A stretch of 64,000 bases of DNA from JAPLDA01 sp043787975 (GCA_043787975.1 JAYVUK010000071.1:1-64000), one strand, 5' to 3'; shown: positions 26,339-35,980, counted from the first letter of the stretch. Numbers and translations are program-made. Notes: generated by a model not told the origin, from the letters alone.

Positions 26339-27145
26339 ATGGAATACGATCCAATCAAACGTTCACTGGGAAATGTTTTTAACAAGTCTGCATTTCTCCG
26401 GAAAACATTCTACAATTTACTTGATCTTTTACTGCTGCGTTCCTGGCATATTCATAAGCAGTTGATAGTTTTTAGTTCGGAGTTCGGAGATAATCCCAAT
26501 ATATTAGATGCAGGCGCGGGGTTCGGGCAGTATTCCTATTGGATGATTCGTCATTTCAAGAATTGTAACATTCTTGCCGTAGATGTGAAAGAAGAACAGG
26601 TGGATGATTCCAACAGATTTTTTTCTAAGATCGGTGCGTCCAATGTGAAATTTGAAATAGCGGATCTCACCAAGTTTGTGAAAGCAAATTCGTACGATCT
26701 TGTTTTGTCGGTGGATGTGATGGAACATATTTTAGAAGATGTACAGGTCTTCAAAAATTTTCATGCTTCGATGAAGCAGGGTGGAATGTTGCTAATCTCC
26801 ACACCTTCTGATCAAGGAGGAAGCGACGTACATGGAGAAGGCGATTCTTCTTTTATTGAAGAACATGTGCGCGATGGTTACAACATCAAAGAGATTGAAG
26901 ACAAACTTCGTTCGGCAGGATTTTCAAAAGTCGATGCAAAATATTCGTACGGAGCTCCCGGGAAAATTTCATGGCGACTTTCAATGAAGTATCCCATCTT
27001 AATGCTCGGTACTTCCAAATTGTTTTTCATCGTTCTGCCCTTCTATTACATCATTGCATATCCAATTTCATTTGTGCTGAATTATTTCGACACACATGGA
27101 AATCATAAAACCGGAACAGGATTGATCGTAAAGGCGTGGAAGTAG
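26339..27145 (+). CDS. Class I SAM-dependent methyltransferase
   Basis: 268-residue protein with motif I NILDAGAGFGQYS (about 54-66), an acidic residue at the end of strand 2 (ILAVDVKEEQ) and a motif-IV-like LSVDVMEHI, as in methyltransf_11/UbiE-like enzymes. The C-terminal quarter is hydrophobic (about 220-250), suggesting membrane association and perhaps a lipid or glycan substrate. Substrate not identifiable. Confidence 0.85.
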   Translation: MEYDPIKRSLGNVFNKSAFLRKTFYNLLDLLLLRSWHIHKQLIVFSSEFGDNPNILDAGAGFGQYSYWMIRHFKNCNILAVDVKEEQVDDSNRFFSKIGASNVKFEIADLTKFVKANSYDLVLSVDVMEHILEDVQVFKNFHASMKQGGMLLISTPSDQGGSDVHGEGDSSFIEEHVRDGYNIKEIEDKLRSAGFSKVDAKYSYGAPGKISWRLSMKYPILMLGTSKLFFIVLPFYYIIAYPISFVLNYFDTHGNHKTGTGLIVKAWK

Positions 27146-27160
27146 TTTCAAACTCAGCGT

Positions 27161-27226
27161 GTCATTCCGAACTTGTTTCGGAATCTCACAGAAGTTAGGA
27201 GATGCTGAAACAAGTTCAGCATGACA
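27161..27226. repeat. GTCATTCCGAAC palindromic repeat, copy 1
   Basis: Two linked hairpins: TTCCGAA...TTCGGAA (27165-27183) and GCTGAA...TTCAGC (about 27204-27220). The inner parts also complement each other (GAACTTGTTTC against GAAACAAGTTC), as do the ends (GTCAT against ATGAC), so the element can fold as two short hairpins or one long stem. It fills a convergent gap; copy 2 is at 31091-31155 in another convergent gap. A bidirectional-terminator role is plausible. Confidence 0.8.
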
Positions 27227-27229
27227 ACA

Positions 27230-28630
27230 TCAGGCATCTTCAATTTTCTGGAACAACCAGCTTATATCCGCCACCTGTTTTTTTTCTTCCAGCTCTTTTT
27301 TAATCGCTGAAATTTTTTTTAGGTTACCGTTGGCTCTCAGCAACTGACCCGTGTACATGATAAAATTCCGGTACGAAGTGCGTTGATAATCCGAAACCAA
27401 TTTATTTCTTCGGATGTATGTTCTGAACGCCGAAGCATGGTAGAAAAAAGCTTCCGTATCCTCCTGTTCGAAATAGGTTTTTAAAACGATGGAGCGCGTA
27501 TCGAGCTGGTAGTACACATCGGTGAATTGCACACGCTGGAAAAGCGATAATGTTTTTGAATAGTCACGGTTGTGAAAATGCCAATGAGCCAGGTTGTATG
27601 TGTATGCATTTTCTCTTTCTTCTTTTCCCAAATACGGTTTGTATTCTTCAATAAATTTTTTGGCCCACGAAAGTTCTTTCATCCGCAAAGCAATGGTCAC
27701 AATGTTTTTGTAATCGAATTGAGGAAGAAATTTTTCAGGCATTAATACCTTTTTCGGAAGAATGATTTTATAGAGTTCGAAAAGAGTTTTGAAATAATCC
27801 GTGTTCCCTTTGTTTATTTTCTTAATGCAGTAATTCATGGCATACTGGTAGATTTCCCGCAGTTGTTGCAACGAAAATTTCTTTTCGTGTTGTGAAATAA
27901 TTTCCAGCAGCTTCTCGAAATGTCTTTCTTCTTCTTCTTTCGTCAGCGTTAAAAGTATTTGATTGTAAACGGAGATAACAGGAACCTTTTTGTAATCGTG
28001 TGATTGTATGAGTTTGACAAGTTCCTCACGGAAATTGTTTTTGTAATTCATCGCGAGCACGTTTCTGAAATTCTGGACAGCACAACTAAGTTCCAGTTTT
28101 TTCGCGAAATAAAATTTATCGAGATTTTCGATGACAGCTTCTATGTTTTGTTCTTCTTTTCTTTTTTGTTTGCTGATCCACAAATCAAGATGCGTGTATT
28201 CGGCCTGGTATTGATGAAGAAAGTAATCGGCATCTTCTGTGAGATGAGCAATCCCGGTTTGGAATTTTGTGTTGTATGCTTTTGAACAATTGCGCGATGC
28301 AAGTTCTTTGCGAAGAATTTGTTCTTTTAGAGAACGATTGCTGAAGAGCGATTCATCCACGAGAAAATTTTCCAGCAACCTTGTGTAATCAGTAAAGAGA
28401 TAACGAATTTTTTTATCTTCATACTTCTGTTGCGGAAAGAGATGTTTGAAAAGAATTTTTTTATCCGTTGAGACAGAATTGTAATGCGGATGATGTTTTC
28501 TGATGAGGTGATGGAAAGAAATCAATTGCTTGTTGCTGTTCATGTACGGCGATTGAATATACTTGCCTAAGCTTATCATTTCATAAGCAGATAGCGATTT
28601 CAGCAACTCAAAAAGCTTTGAATCCTTCAC
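27230..28630 (-). CDS. Conserved Bacteroidota protein of unknown function, helical
   Basis: 466-residue soluble protein with no signal peptide. It begins KLFELLKSLSAYEMISLGKY and is almost entirely predicted helix, rich in Tyr, Phe, Lys and Glu; repeated amphipathic pairs (for example YNLAHWHFHNRDYSKTLSLF) look like degenerate TPR units. I recognise the type as a lineage-specific Bacteroidota family but know no function. It stands alone between a convergent repeat and a divergent 226-nt spacer. Confidence 0.8.
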   Translation of the reverse strand: MKDSKLFELLKSLSAYEMISLGKYIQSPYMNSNKQLISFHHLIRKHHPHYNSVSTDKKILFKHLFPQQKYEDKKIRYLFTDYTRLLENFLVDESLFSNRSLKEQILRKELASRNCSKAYNTKFQTGIAHLTEDADYFLHQYQAEYTHLDLWISKQKRKEEQNIEAVIENLDKFYFAKKLELSCAVQNFRNVLAMNYKNNFREELVKLIQSHDYKKVPVISVYNQILLTLTKEEEERHFEKLLEIISQHEKKFSLQQLREIYQYAMNYCIKKINKGNTDYFKTLFELYKIILPKKVLMPEKFLPQFDYKNIVTIALRMKELSWAKKFIEEYKPYLGKEERENAYTYNLAHWHFHNRDYSKTLSLFQRVQFTDVYYQLDTRSIVLKTYFEQEDTEAFFYHASAFRTYIRRNKLVSDYQRTSYRNFIMYTGQLLRANGNLKKISAIKKELEEKKQVADISWLFQKIEDA

Positions 28631-28856
28631 TGTACAAAAATAGTATTTCCGACAAAATAGAAAAATAAGTCAAATTAGTTAATTGGTTATTGGTTCATTA
28701 GTGATTGGAGATTACGTATAAAATTCAATATTCATTCTTCAATATTCAATAAATATAGTTGCGACAAACATTAAAAAATGTATTTTTATCTGCCACTACC
28801 TCAACATACTTTTGGATCGTGAAAAACTATCTAATCGGGATTCAAACTCAACCACT

Positions 28857-31067
28857 ATGAAAAATTTCTATTTACTCATTGTTGCTGTACTGCTTATTCA
28901 ACAGGCTTCTGCACAATGCGGAACAATCGTAACTCAAACGGAAGTGACTTGCAATGGAGCTTGCGATGGCACAATTTCATTTTCTTCTTTCAGCGGAACA
29001 TCTCCCTGGACGCTCACTGTTGACGGCACACCTTATCTTGTTGTTGCGGATACATTCGTAGCTGTATGTGCCGGAAATCATACTTGGATACTGACAGATG
29101 CAATATCCTCGTGTAGTGATAATGGAAATGTAACCATTACACAACCTTTTGTACTTACTCCGAGCCTTGATATGGTTACGGATGTAACCTGTATCGGAGC
29201 GAATAATGGTTCTGCCTGTATAGGGGTAACAGGAGGGACACCTCCTTACAGTTATTTATGGTCCGGTGGCGGAGGAACAAATGCTTGTGCAACCGGTCTC
29301 CAACCAGGTAGTTTTACATGTACCATCACCGACTTCAATGGTTGTATAACTACGCAAGCCGTTCTCATAAATCAACCACCTGCACTTGTTTTATCAATCT
29401 CGACAACTACAAATGTAACCTGCAACGGAGGAAATGATGGCTCGGTAACCGTGAACGCTGCCGGAGGAACCTCACCATACCAATATTCAATCGACGGTGG
29501 AATAACCTGGCAGTTAAGTTCAACCTTTAATAATCTTACCGGCGGAAGTTATACAGTCACGGTCATGGATTTGAATGGATGTACATCAACTCAAGGTGCA
29601 ACAATTACTCAGCCTCCGTTATTTCAGGCTACTATTACCGGTCCGACAACTGTTTTATGTTATGGAGATACTGTTTCTATTTGTTCAAACACGATAGGTG
29701 GAATTTCACCGTTTGCTTATATCTGGAGTACCGGAGATACAACCAGTTGCCTGACCAGTTTAGTTGCCGATAGTTTTTTGGTTGTTATTACTGATGTTAA
29801 TGGATGCACTGCAACACAAACTATTATTATCAGTCAACCTCCGCAAATAACAATAAACATTAATTCAATTCCTCCATCCTGCGGACAATGTGATGGATAT
29901 GCAACAGCAATTGTAACTGGCGGAACCCCAGTTTACACCTATGTTTGGACACCGGGACTTATTACTACACCATTTATTGCTAACTTTTGTACAGGAAATT
30001 ATCATCTTGATGTGGTGGATGTAAATGGTTGCCTGGATTCAACGAGTGTTTCTTTCTCTGCTCAATGTGACTCTGTGTGGCCGGGAGATGCAAACTTGGA
30101 TGGAGTTGCTGATAACAACGATGTACTTGCGCTCGGTATTTCCTTCGGAGCAACAGGTGCTGTCCGTTCGGGAGCGACGAATGCATGGACAGGACAAACA
30201 TGTTTGAACTGGAACAATGAATTACTAAGCGGAACAAATTACAAACACAGCGATTGCGATGGAAACGGAATTGTAAATGCTGATGATACACTTCCGGTTT
30301 CTTTGAATTACGGATTGACGCATCTCCGTCCAACTGCTCCTTTATACAATGCAGCATTGCCTGATCTTTACCTGGAAGCGACAGTTGATACAGCGGGATT
30401 GAATCAATTACTGCATGTTAAAATGCATCTCGGTACATCAGCGGTTCCTGTGCCCGCTGTGTATGGTTTGGCTTTTACCTTGACATTTGATCAAACATTA
30501 GTTGATACTACAACGGCCTCTTTTGATTATTCAATGTCTGCTTTGGGAACAATTGGCAGTGATTTGTTGTCATTTCAACATTCATTTTATTCAGCCGGAG
30601 CCATTGATGTTGCAATCACACGAACCAACCAAACGGATGTTTTGAATGTGGACAGTTTGATCGGGATATTTGATGTGGTCATCACCGATAATGTTTCTGC
30701 CATTGATCAACTGCGTTTCGATGTTTCAAACCTGACGACCATTACACATAATCAAAGCCTTGTTGCGTTGAATGCAATCGGTGATTCGGTTACGGTTGAT
30801 CCCGCATATGTGGGAATTCCGGTTATCAATCCTGAAAATGAAATTCATATTTTCCCTTCACCTGTAAAAGATTATCTGAAAATAAATTCTCCTGTTGAAA
30901 TTGAAAGAACAGAATTAATCAATGAACTTGGCGAAACCATTTTCAACCGATCCGTTCACCAGAAAAATTTCAACCTTGATATGACGGGAATAAAAAACGG
31001 AATGTATTTTCTTCAACTCACCACCTCGCAAGGATTAGTGAGGAAAAAAGTGTGTGTGATCAAATAG
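28857..31067 (+). CDS. Secreted SprB-repeat protein with dockerin-like segment and T9SS type A CTD
   Basis: 736 residues from this ATG, chosen because it places a clean signal peptide (MKNFYLLIVAVLLIQQASA) at the N-terminus; a TTG 45 nt upstream is less likely. About five SprB-type repeats follow (VTCNGGNDGSVTVNAAGGTS, then SYTVTVMDLNGC...ITQPP). A segment with two Ca-binding-like loops comes next (GDANLDGVADNNDV and DCDGNGIVNADDT), then a beta domain and a type A sorting domain beginning IFPSPVKDYL. Expected to be exported by T9SS and cell-surface attached; an adhesin role is inference. Confidence 0.85.
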   Translation: MKNFYLLIVAVLLIQQASAQCGTIVTQTEVTCNGACDGTISFSSFSGTSPWTLTVDGTPYLVVADTFVAVCAGNHTWILTDAISSCSDNGNVTITQPFVLTPSLDMVTDVTCIGANNGSACIGVTGGTPPYSYLWSGGGGTNACATGLQPGSFTCTITDFNGCITTQAVLINQPPALVLSISTTTNVTCNGGNDGSVTVNAAGGTSPYQYSIDGGITWQLSSTFNNLTGGSYTVTVMDLNGCTSTQGATITQPPLFQATITGPTTVLCYGDTVSICSNTIGGISPFAYIWSTGDTTSCLTSLVADSFLVVITDVNGCTATQTIIISQPPQITININSIPPSCGQCDGYATAIVTGGTPVYTYVWTPGLITTPFIANFCTGNYHLDVVDVNGCLDSTSVSFSAQCDSVWPGDANLDGVADNNDVLALGISFGATGAVRSGATNAWTGQTCLNWNNELLSGTNYKHSDCDGNGIVNADDTLPVSLNYGLTHLRPTAPLYNAALPDLYLEATVDTAGLNQLLHVKMHLGTSAVPVPAVYGLAFTLTFDQTLVDTTTASFDYSMSALGTIGSDLLSFQHSFYSAGAIDVAITRTNQTDVLNVDSLIGIFDVVITDNVSAIDQLRFDVSNLTTITHNQSLVALNAIGDSVTVDPAYVGIPVINPENEIHIFPSPVKDYLKINSPVEIERTELINELGETIFNRSVHQKNFNLDMTGIKNGMYFLQLTTSQGLVRKKVCVIK

Positions 31068-31090
31068 AAATTTGATTTGTGATTGATGTT

Positions 31091-31155
31091 GTCATTCCGA
31101 ACTTGTTTCGGAATCTCAACATCAATAAGAAGTGCTGAAACAAGTTCAGCACGAC
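31091..31155. repeat. GTCATTCCGAAC palindromic repeat, copy 2
   Basis: Same two-hairpin layout as the copy at 27161: GTCATTCCGAACTTGTTTC and onward from 31091, then GTGCTGAAACAAGTTCAGCAC ending in CGAC at 31155, where GTGCTGAA pairs with TTCAGCAC. Both half-elements are nearly identical to copy 1 while the linker differs. It lies in the convergent gap between the SprB-repeat gene and porP/sprF. Confidence 0.8.
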
Positions 31156-31193
31156 ATGCTATATTTTTTTGTGAATTCCGGATTTGTTACTCC

Positions 31194-32243
31194 TTAGAAA
31201 AACCTTGGCATTTTATTGAAATGCTTGTTACGCTGTCCTCGCCGGATACCCATAATGTATGAAAGCGTAACTTCAAATCCGCCTGCAGAGCCCGCCAATG
31301 TAGCGAGTTCAGAAGTTGTAAAATCATAACTGATTCCCAAACCAAAGTCGGTATATTCTCCACGCGCAGCAATAATAATCGCATCATCCAAACGATAAAA
31401 TGCTCCACCGCTTACAATGAAATCCTTGCGGTAGTTTGTATATTTTGATTTCAACTGCATCCGGCTTTTGACAAAAGCACCGGCAACGATCTCACGTTGA
31501 TTTCCCTGGAACTCCGCAAGAGCTTTTGGCGCAAACCAAATCGAACTATAATCATCAAGACATATTTCAGCAGTGGCGTGCGCAGTAATACGGCTGTTCA
31601 GGATGTCTTCAAAATTTGAATTTAAGGCGACATCAGGGCTGGTTATATGAGCGAACGAGCCTCCGACGCAAACGGTGTTTCTTCCGTCAGGAATATAGTA
31701 CCACATCAACCCGGCAGTCATATCCAAACCAATGCTTTGGCTTACTCCAGGTACTTCACCGGAAGTAATATTCGGGTTGAATGCATCACCATCATATTGG
31801 TTATCCCAGGTTGCATTTGAAAGATTCACCTGGTGTGAATTGATTCCGCCACGGAAACCAACAGCCAGGTAATTGTCGCCATCATCAATAGAAAGCGTAT
31901 AAGCAATCGACCCTTCCACAATTGTTTGCGTGAACCCGGCTTCTCCGGCTTTATCATAATAAATCAAAAGCCCGAGTCCGAAATAATCATGTTTAAATCT
32001 TGACTTACCGACAGGCAGGTCGCCGGATAAATGAATGGTGCTGTAACCGCTTCCAAATCCTGACCATTGTGAACGGTAATTATTTGTAACCCGCACTTTC
32101 CCATCAAAGATACCGGTCATCGCAGGATTAACAAGCATAGGTGTTGAATAGAACTGGGAAAAGTGAACATCTTGTGCGCGCGAAGTAGCGCCCACCACAA
32201 TGAATACAGCTAAAAGTAAAAATCCTTTCCTCATTTTATTCAT
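31194..32243 (-). CDS. PorP/SprF family type IX secretion outer-membrane protein
   Basis: 349-residue protein with signal peptide (ending TSRAQ) and the family opening DVHFSQFYSTPMLVNPAMTG, followed by a predicted outer-membrane beta barrel. PorP/SprF proteins are needed for export or surface attachment of cargo with type B sorting domains and are typically encoded beside such cargo. Here the gene follows, with a 43-nt gap, a type B CTD protein on the same strand, so the two probably form a cargo-partner pair. Confidence 0.94.
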   Translation of the reverse strand: MNKMRKGFLLLAVFIVVGATSRAQDVHFSQFYSTPMLVNPAMTGIFDGKVRVTNNYRSQWSGFGSGYSTIHLSGDLPVGKSRFKHDYFGLGLLIYYDKAGEAGFTQTIVEGSIAYTLSIDDGDNYLAVGFRGGINSHQVNLSNATWDNQYDGDAFNPNITSGEVPGVSQSIGLDMTAGLMWYYIPDGRNTVCVGGSFAHITSPDVALNSNFEDILNSRITAHATAEICLDDYSSIWFAPKALAEFQGNQREIVAGAFVKSRMQLKSKYTNYRKDFIVSGGAFYRLDDAIIIAARGEYTDFGLGISYDFTTSELATLAGSAGGFEVTLSYIMGIRRGQRNKHFNKMPRFF

Positions 32244-32286
32244 TTATATTCTTGTCATACTGCACCTAAAAACAATCGTTCGTTTT

Positions 32287-34101
32287 TTACCTGATCAATG
32301 CAATCGTCCCTTTTTTTGTTTCTTTCTTCGTGTCATTAAATACGACAGCAGCAAAATAGGTGTACACTCCTGAATTGAGGGGTTCGCCCTTGTACGTTCC
32401 GTCCCATCCCTGCGAATTAGGATTATCTTCTGAATCATATACTTTTTCTCCCCAGCGATCAAACACGACAAGACGGGAACTGAAAATATTATTTCCGCGA
32501 ATCAGGAACTTATCATTACGCCCGTCACCGTTTGGCGAGAAGGCATCTGGAAGAAATATCTTGTCAAGATGAAGAATGAATATGGTTACTTTTCTTACGG
32601 TGTGACAATCGAATGAATCCGTGATGCTGCAATAATAAGTAGTTGTATTCACAGGAGAGGCAATCGGATTTGCAATGTCAACAAAGTCTAATCCCAATGC
32701 CGGTGTCCAATGATAAAATTCTCCGCCACTGGCAGCTAGCTGGTAGGAGTCGCCAACGTACATGGTTGTGTCAGCGCTAATGGTTGCCCCAGGAACGCGT
32801 GCTATCTGAATGAATGAATACCTGACTAAAGAATCTCTGCCATTGTCATTATATGCAACTAGGGTTACATCATACAAACCATCCGAGGCATAACAAATAT
32901 TTAACGGATTGCGTACATTGGAGCTGCTTGGCACTGCTCCCGGGAAATACCAATGCCATGCATTTACAGGATATAATATGGTGTCTGCGGATGTTGAGTT
33001 ATCAAAAAAATTAATACAGCTATCACACGCTCCGGGTACCGAGGTATAAAAATCAGTAACGGGTATCGGGCAATTGTTTACAGTGATATAACCAACTTTG
33101 AGTGTGTCATCAGTCCCGTTTACATTCGTTACGATTAACTGAACGTCCCAAATACCCGGATTCGGATAACAAATGTTGACAGGATTTTGTAAGGTAGACG
33201 TTGCAGTACTTGCCCCAGGAAAACTCCATGCCCAACTTGTCGGGTTATTGGTGCTAAGATCGGTAAAGTCGATGCAATGATTTTGACAGATGGTTGTTGT
33301 TGATGCGCTGAAATTTGCTACCGGTGGCGGAAAAGCACTTAACTTGATATCATCTAAAGCGAACGATGGACCTGTTCCGGTTAAATCGTCATTGTTCACC
33401 CATTGGAATCCTAATTTTACATTGGGATTGTTATTCGCTGAAGGGGGAAGAATTACGCTGAAGTCTGTCCAGATACCACCACCACTGCATGGGACAGTGT
33501 TTGTTTTGTATGTATCAAATAATGGAACCCAAACGGAACCATCAAAATACTGTACCGTTCCGTTGTCAAGAGAAGTATCACCATTTTCAAGGTAGCTGAA
33601 TTCAAGAATGACATTAACCCTTCCGCTGCAATCAATGACAGGAGATTCAGCCCGCCTGCTTGTTCTCACCTGGTCGCCTGTAAGAGAAAATGCATCATAC
33701 ATGGCTCCGCAATCTCCGAAAGGACACAGGACAACTAAAGATGGCGAACCCAAAACATTTCCCACATGAAGAGTTTGATTCGAAAGTGTTGTATCAATCA
33801 GGCATGAGTTTCTGCAAGTGCCCACGGGAAAACCTGCTTCTGTGCTGCTGATGTACCAAGTATTCGCAAACACATCGTTGATGCCTGTGTTCGTAACTGT
33901 CCAGGTTCCGTTCGCTGTAACATAACCGTTTGCAAGATTTCCCTGGTTACAGGTTACACTGGCGCCAAAGTCCTCCGTCCAAAAAACAACCTGTGAAAAG
34001 GAATCATGTAAATAACCGGAACACAAAATCATCATCGTAAGGATGAGGTGGCGAAAAATTTTGATTGTATGTCGGGTATATTTTTGAATCATTGAATTCA
34101 T
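32287..34101 (-). CDS. PKD-domain surface protein with gliding-motility-type (type B) CTD
   Basis: 604 residues: signal peptide (ending DSFSQ), a MAM-like or jelly-roll N-terminal domain (EDFGASVTCNQGN onward), two PKD domains at about 260-345 and 348-440, and a C-terminal domain opening IFLPDAFSPNGDGRNDKF with RWGEKVYDS and GVYTYFAAV, the type B sorting domain. Each PKD domain contains a C-x3-C or C-x2-C pair plus a later Ile-Cys, unusual for PKD folds and suggesting disulfides. Expected T9SS cargo, partnered by the adjacent PorP/SprF. Confidence 0.92.
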   Translation of the reverse strand: MNSMIQKYTRHTIKIFRHLILTMMILCSGYLHDSFSQVVFWTEDFGASVTCNQGNLANGYVTANGTWTVTNTGINDVFANTWYISSTEAGFPVGTCRNSCLIDTTLSNQTLHVGNVLGSPSLVVLCPFGDCGAMYDAFSLTGDQVRTSRRAESPVIDCSGRVNVILEFSYLENGDTSLDNGTVQYFDGSVWVPLFDTYKTNTVPCSGGGIWTDFSVILPPSANNNPNVKLGFQWVNNDDLTGTGPSFALDDIKLSAFPPPVANFSASTTTICQNHCIDFTDLSTNNPTSWAWSFPGASTATSTLQNPVNICYPNPGIWDVQLIVTNVNGTDDTLKVGYITVNNCPIPVTDFYTSVPGACDSCINFFDNSTSADTILYPVNAWHWYFPGAVPSSSNVRNPLNICYASDGLYDVTLVAYNDNGRDSLVRYSFIQIARVPGATISADTTMYVGDSYQLAASGGEFYHWTPALGLDFVDIANPIASPVNTTTYYCSITDSFDCHTVRKVTIFILHLDKIFLPDAFSPNGDGRNDKFLIRGNNIFSSRLVVFDRWGEKVYDSEDNPNSQGWDGTYKGEPLNSGVYTYFAAVVFNDTKKETKKGTIALIR

Positions 34102-34135
34102 AAAAAAGTGAAGTAATTTACAACTATTTTATAAA

Positions 34136-35056
34136 TCACAAAGTTTTGTCTGCTGAATAAGAATCGGCAAATTTATAAATGTTAAAGTGAGAAGCAAGTG
34201 ATGCTTTTTCAAGGGCTTGTTGCAGGTCTGTTTTGTCAATGGAACGCATGCGTTTTTTCTGAATCATCCGGTACACCTTCTCGGTAAGCAGTTGGGTTCT
34301 TTTTTTATGGGCCGTGTTCGAATGCAGATGTTTTTCAACCATGTCAGCCAGTTCCTCGACTCCGGTTCCTACTGTCGCAATTACTTTTATAACGGGAGTG
34401 ACCCACTCCGCTGAAGCTGTTGCGTGAACTAATTTTTTCAGCGTATTCTCAAAAATATCAGCGCCTTCACGATCGGATTTGTTCACCACAAAAATGTCTG
34501 CGATTTCCATGATGCCTGATTTCATCGTTTGAATTTCATCTCCTGATTCAGGAACAAATACCACCACCGTCGTATCGGCAAGCCCCGCGATTTCAACTTC
34601 TGATTGTCCGACACCAACAGTCTCGATGAGGATCATGTCAAACGAAGCTGACTTCATCACACCTGCAATCTCGATGGCTTTTTCTGATAAGCCGCCGAGT
34701 GAACCTCGCGTCGCAATCGAGCGGATGAAAACATTCCGATCATTAAAATGTTCATTCATCCGAAGACGGTCGCCAAGCAGTGAACCGTAATTAAAAGGAG
34801 AAGTAGGATCAATGGCAATGACGGCAACTTTTTTTCCTGAAGTCGAAAGATGACGAACAATCGCATTGATGAGCGTACTTTTCCCGGCTCCGGGCGGCCC
34901 CGTAAATCCAACTACAGGGACATTGTTTTTTTCATCGAGTGAAAATAATATCTCCTCGTAACCATCCAATTCGTTTTCGACAACTGTGATAGCACGCGCA
35001 AGCGCTTTTCTGTCGCCTTCTTTGATCAAAGAAATCAGGTCAGCATTTTTGTTCAT
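34136..35056 (-). CDS. meaB: Methylmalonyl-CoA mutase-associated GTPase MeaB
   Basis: 306-residue G3E GTPase with Walker A GPPGAGKS at 53-60, the switch region with IETVGVGQSE, and the guanine-specificity NKSD. MeaB/ArgK guards and reloads adenosylcobalamin-dependent methylmalonyl-CoA mutase. The mutase genes are not in this window. The enzyme would fit with propionyl-CoA formed from thymine by the MMSDH gene here, but the two loci are about 11 kb apart. Confidence 0.94.
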   Translation of the reverse strand: MNKNADLISLIKEGDRKALARAITVVENELDGYEEILFSLDEKNNVPVVGFTGPPGAGKSTLINAIVRHLSTSGKKVAVIAIDPTSPFNYGSLLGDRLRMNEHFNDRNVFIRSIATRGSLGGLSEKAIEIAGVMKSASFDMILIETVGVGQSEVEIAGLADTTVVVFVPESGDEIQTMKSGIMEIADIFVVNKSDREGADIFENTLKKLVHATASAEWVTPVIKVIATVGTGVEELADMVEKHLHSNTAHKKRTQLLTEKVYRMIQKKRMRSIDKTDLQQALEKASLASHFNIYKFADSYSADKTL

Positions 35057-35155
35057 GAAAAATAGTAATGCCTTGCTGACAAAGGAACAAGAAAGAAAAT
35101 CATCCTGAAAAGGAAATTGGAAATATCTCTAACTTGCAAGCGTTAATAACTCGCA

Positions 35156-35911
35156 ATGGTCAAACTATCCGTTGTTATCATTACCTATAACGAAGAACGA
35201 AACATTGAGCGATGCATCCGTTCGGTTCTTGAGATTGCAGATGAAATAGTTGTGGTGGATTCTTTTTCGACAGATAAAACGGAACAGCTCTGCAAACAAT
35301 TCGGTGTACGGTTTATTCAGCATGCTTTTGACGGTTATGTGGAGCAGAAAAATTTTGCGCTTGCTCAAAGTACCCATGATAAGATACTTTCCATGGATGC
35401 TGATGAAGTGTTGTCAGAAGAATTAAAAGCTTCCATCCTGGCAGTAAAAAGTAACTGGAAGCATTCGTCTTACCGGATGAACAGGCTCAACAATTATTGC
35501 GGACAATGGATCAGGCATTGCGGCTGGTATCCCGATCGCAAAGTCCGACTCTTTGAAAAGGGAAAAGGAAAATGGGGTGGACAAAATCCGCACGATAAAT
35601 ACTTACCGGATCATTCAAATGATGTTGGTTTCCTCTCCGGTGATTTGCTGCATTATTCGTTCTATACCATTGCCGAACACATCGCGCAAGTGAATAAATT
35701 TTCGGAGATCAGCGCGAAGAGTGCGTATGACAATGGAACTCGTTCCAATCTTTTTAAAATAATGTTGAAGCCACCGTTTAAATTTTTCCGTGATTACGTT
35801 TTAAAGCTGGGGTTTCTGGATGGGTTTTATGGTTTTGTGATCAGCCGGATTTCCGCGCATGCAACCTTCCTGAAGTATGTGAAGCTGCGCGAACTTTCAA
35901 AAAGGAAATGA
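35156..35911 (+). CDS. Glycosyltransferase family 2, WaaE/KdtX-like
   Basis: 251-residue GT-A enzyme: SVVIITYNEERNIERCIRSV at the N-terminus, VVVDSFSTDKTE, then SMDADEVLS as the metal-binding motif, and the basic, partly hydrophobic C-terminus typical of the LPS core glycosyltransferase WaaE family. It probably acts on the LPS core on the cytoplasmic face. Divergent from meaB and convergent with the second O-antigen ligase gene. Confidence 0.9.
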   Translation: MVKLSVVIITYNEERNIERCIRSVLEIADEIVVVDSFSTDKTEQLCKQFGVRFIQHAFDGYVEQKNFALAQSTHDKILSMDADEVLSEELKASILAVKSNWKHSSYRMNRLNNYCGQWIRHCGWYPDRKVRLFEKGKGKWGGQNPHDKYLPDHSNDVGFLSGDLLHYSFYTIAEHIAQVNKFSEISAKSAYDNGTRSNLFKIMLKPPFKFFRDYVLKLGFLDGFYGFVISRISAHATFLKYVKLRELSKRK

Positions 35912-35980
35912 AGTAACTATTTTTTTTAGGGGACATCTTACGCAAATGGTTGGTTTAATATTTTCGCTTAGTGCTTCTCA

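Noticed and set aside
26470..26500. AGTTCGGAGTTCGGAG inside the methyltransferase gene as an inserted spacer repeat
   Set aside because: It encodes an acceptable stretch (FSSEFGDNPN) directly before the SAM motif, so I cannot tell it from normal coding sequence.
28812..28856. TTG start 45 nt upstream for the SprB-repeat protein
   Set aside because: It would place charged residues ahead of a clean signal peptide that begins at the ATG at 28857.
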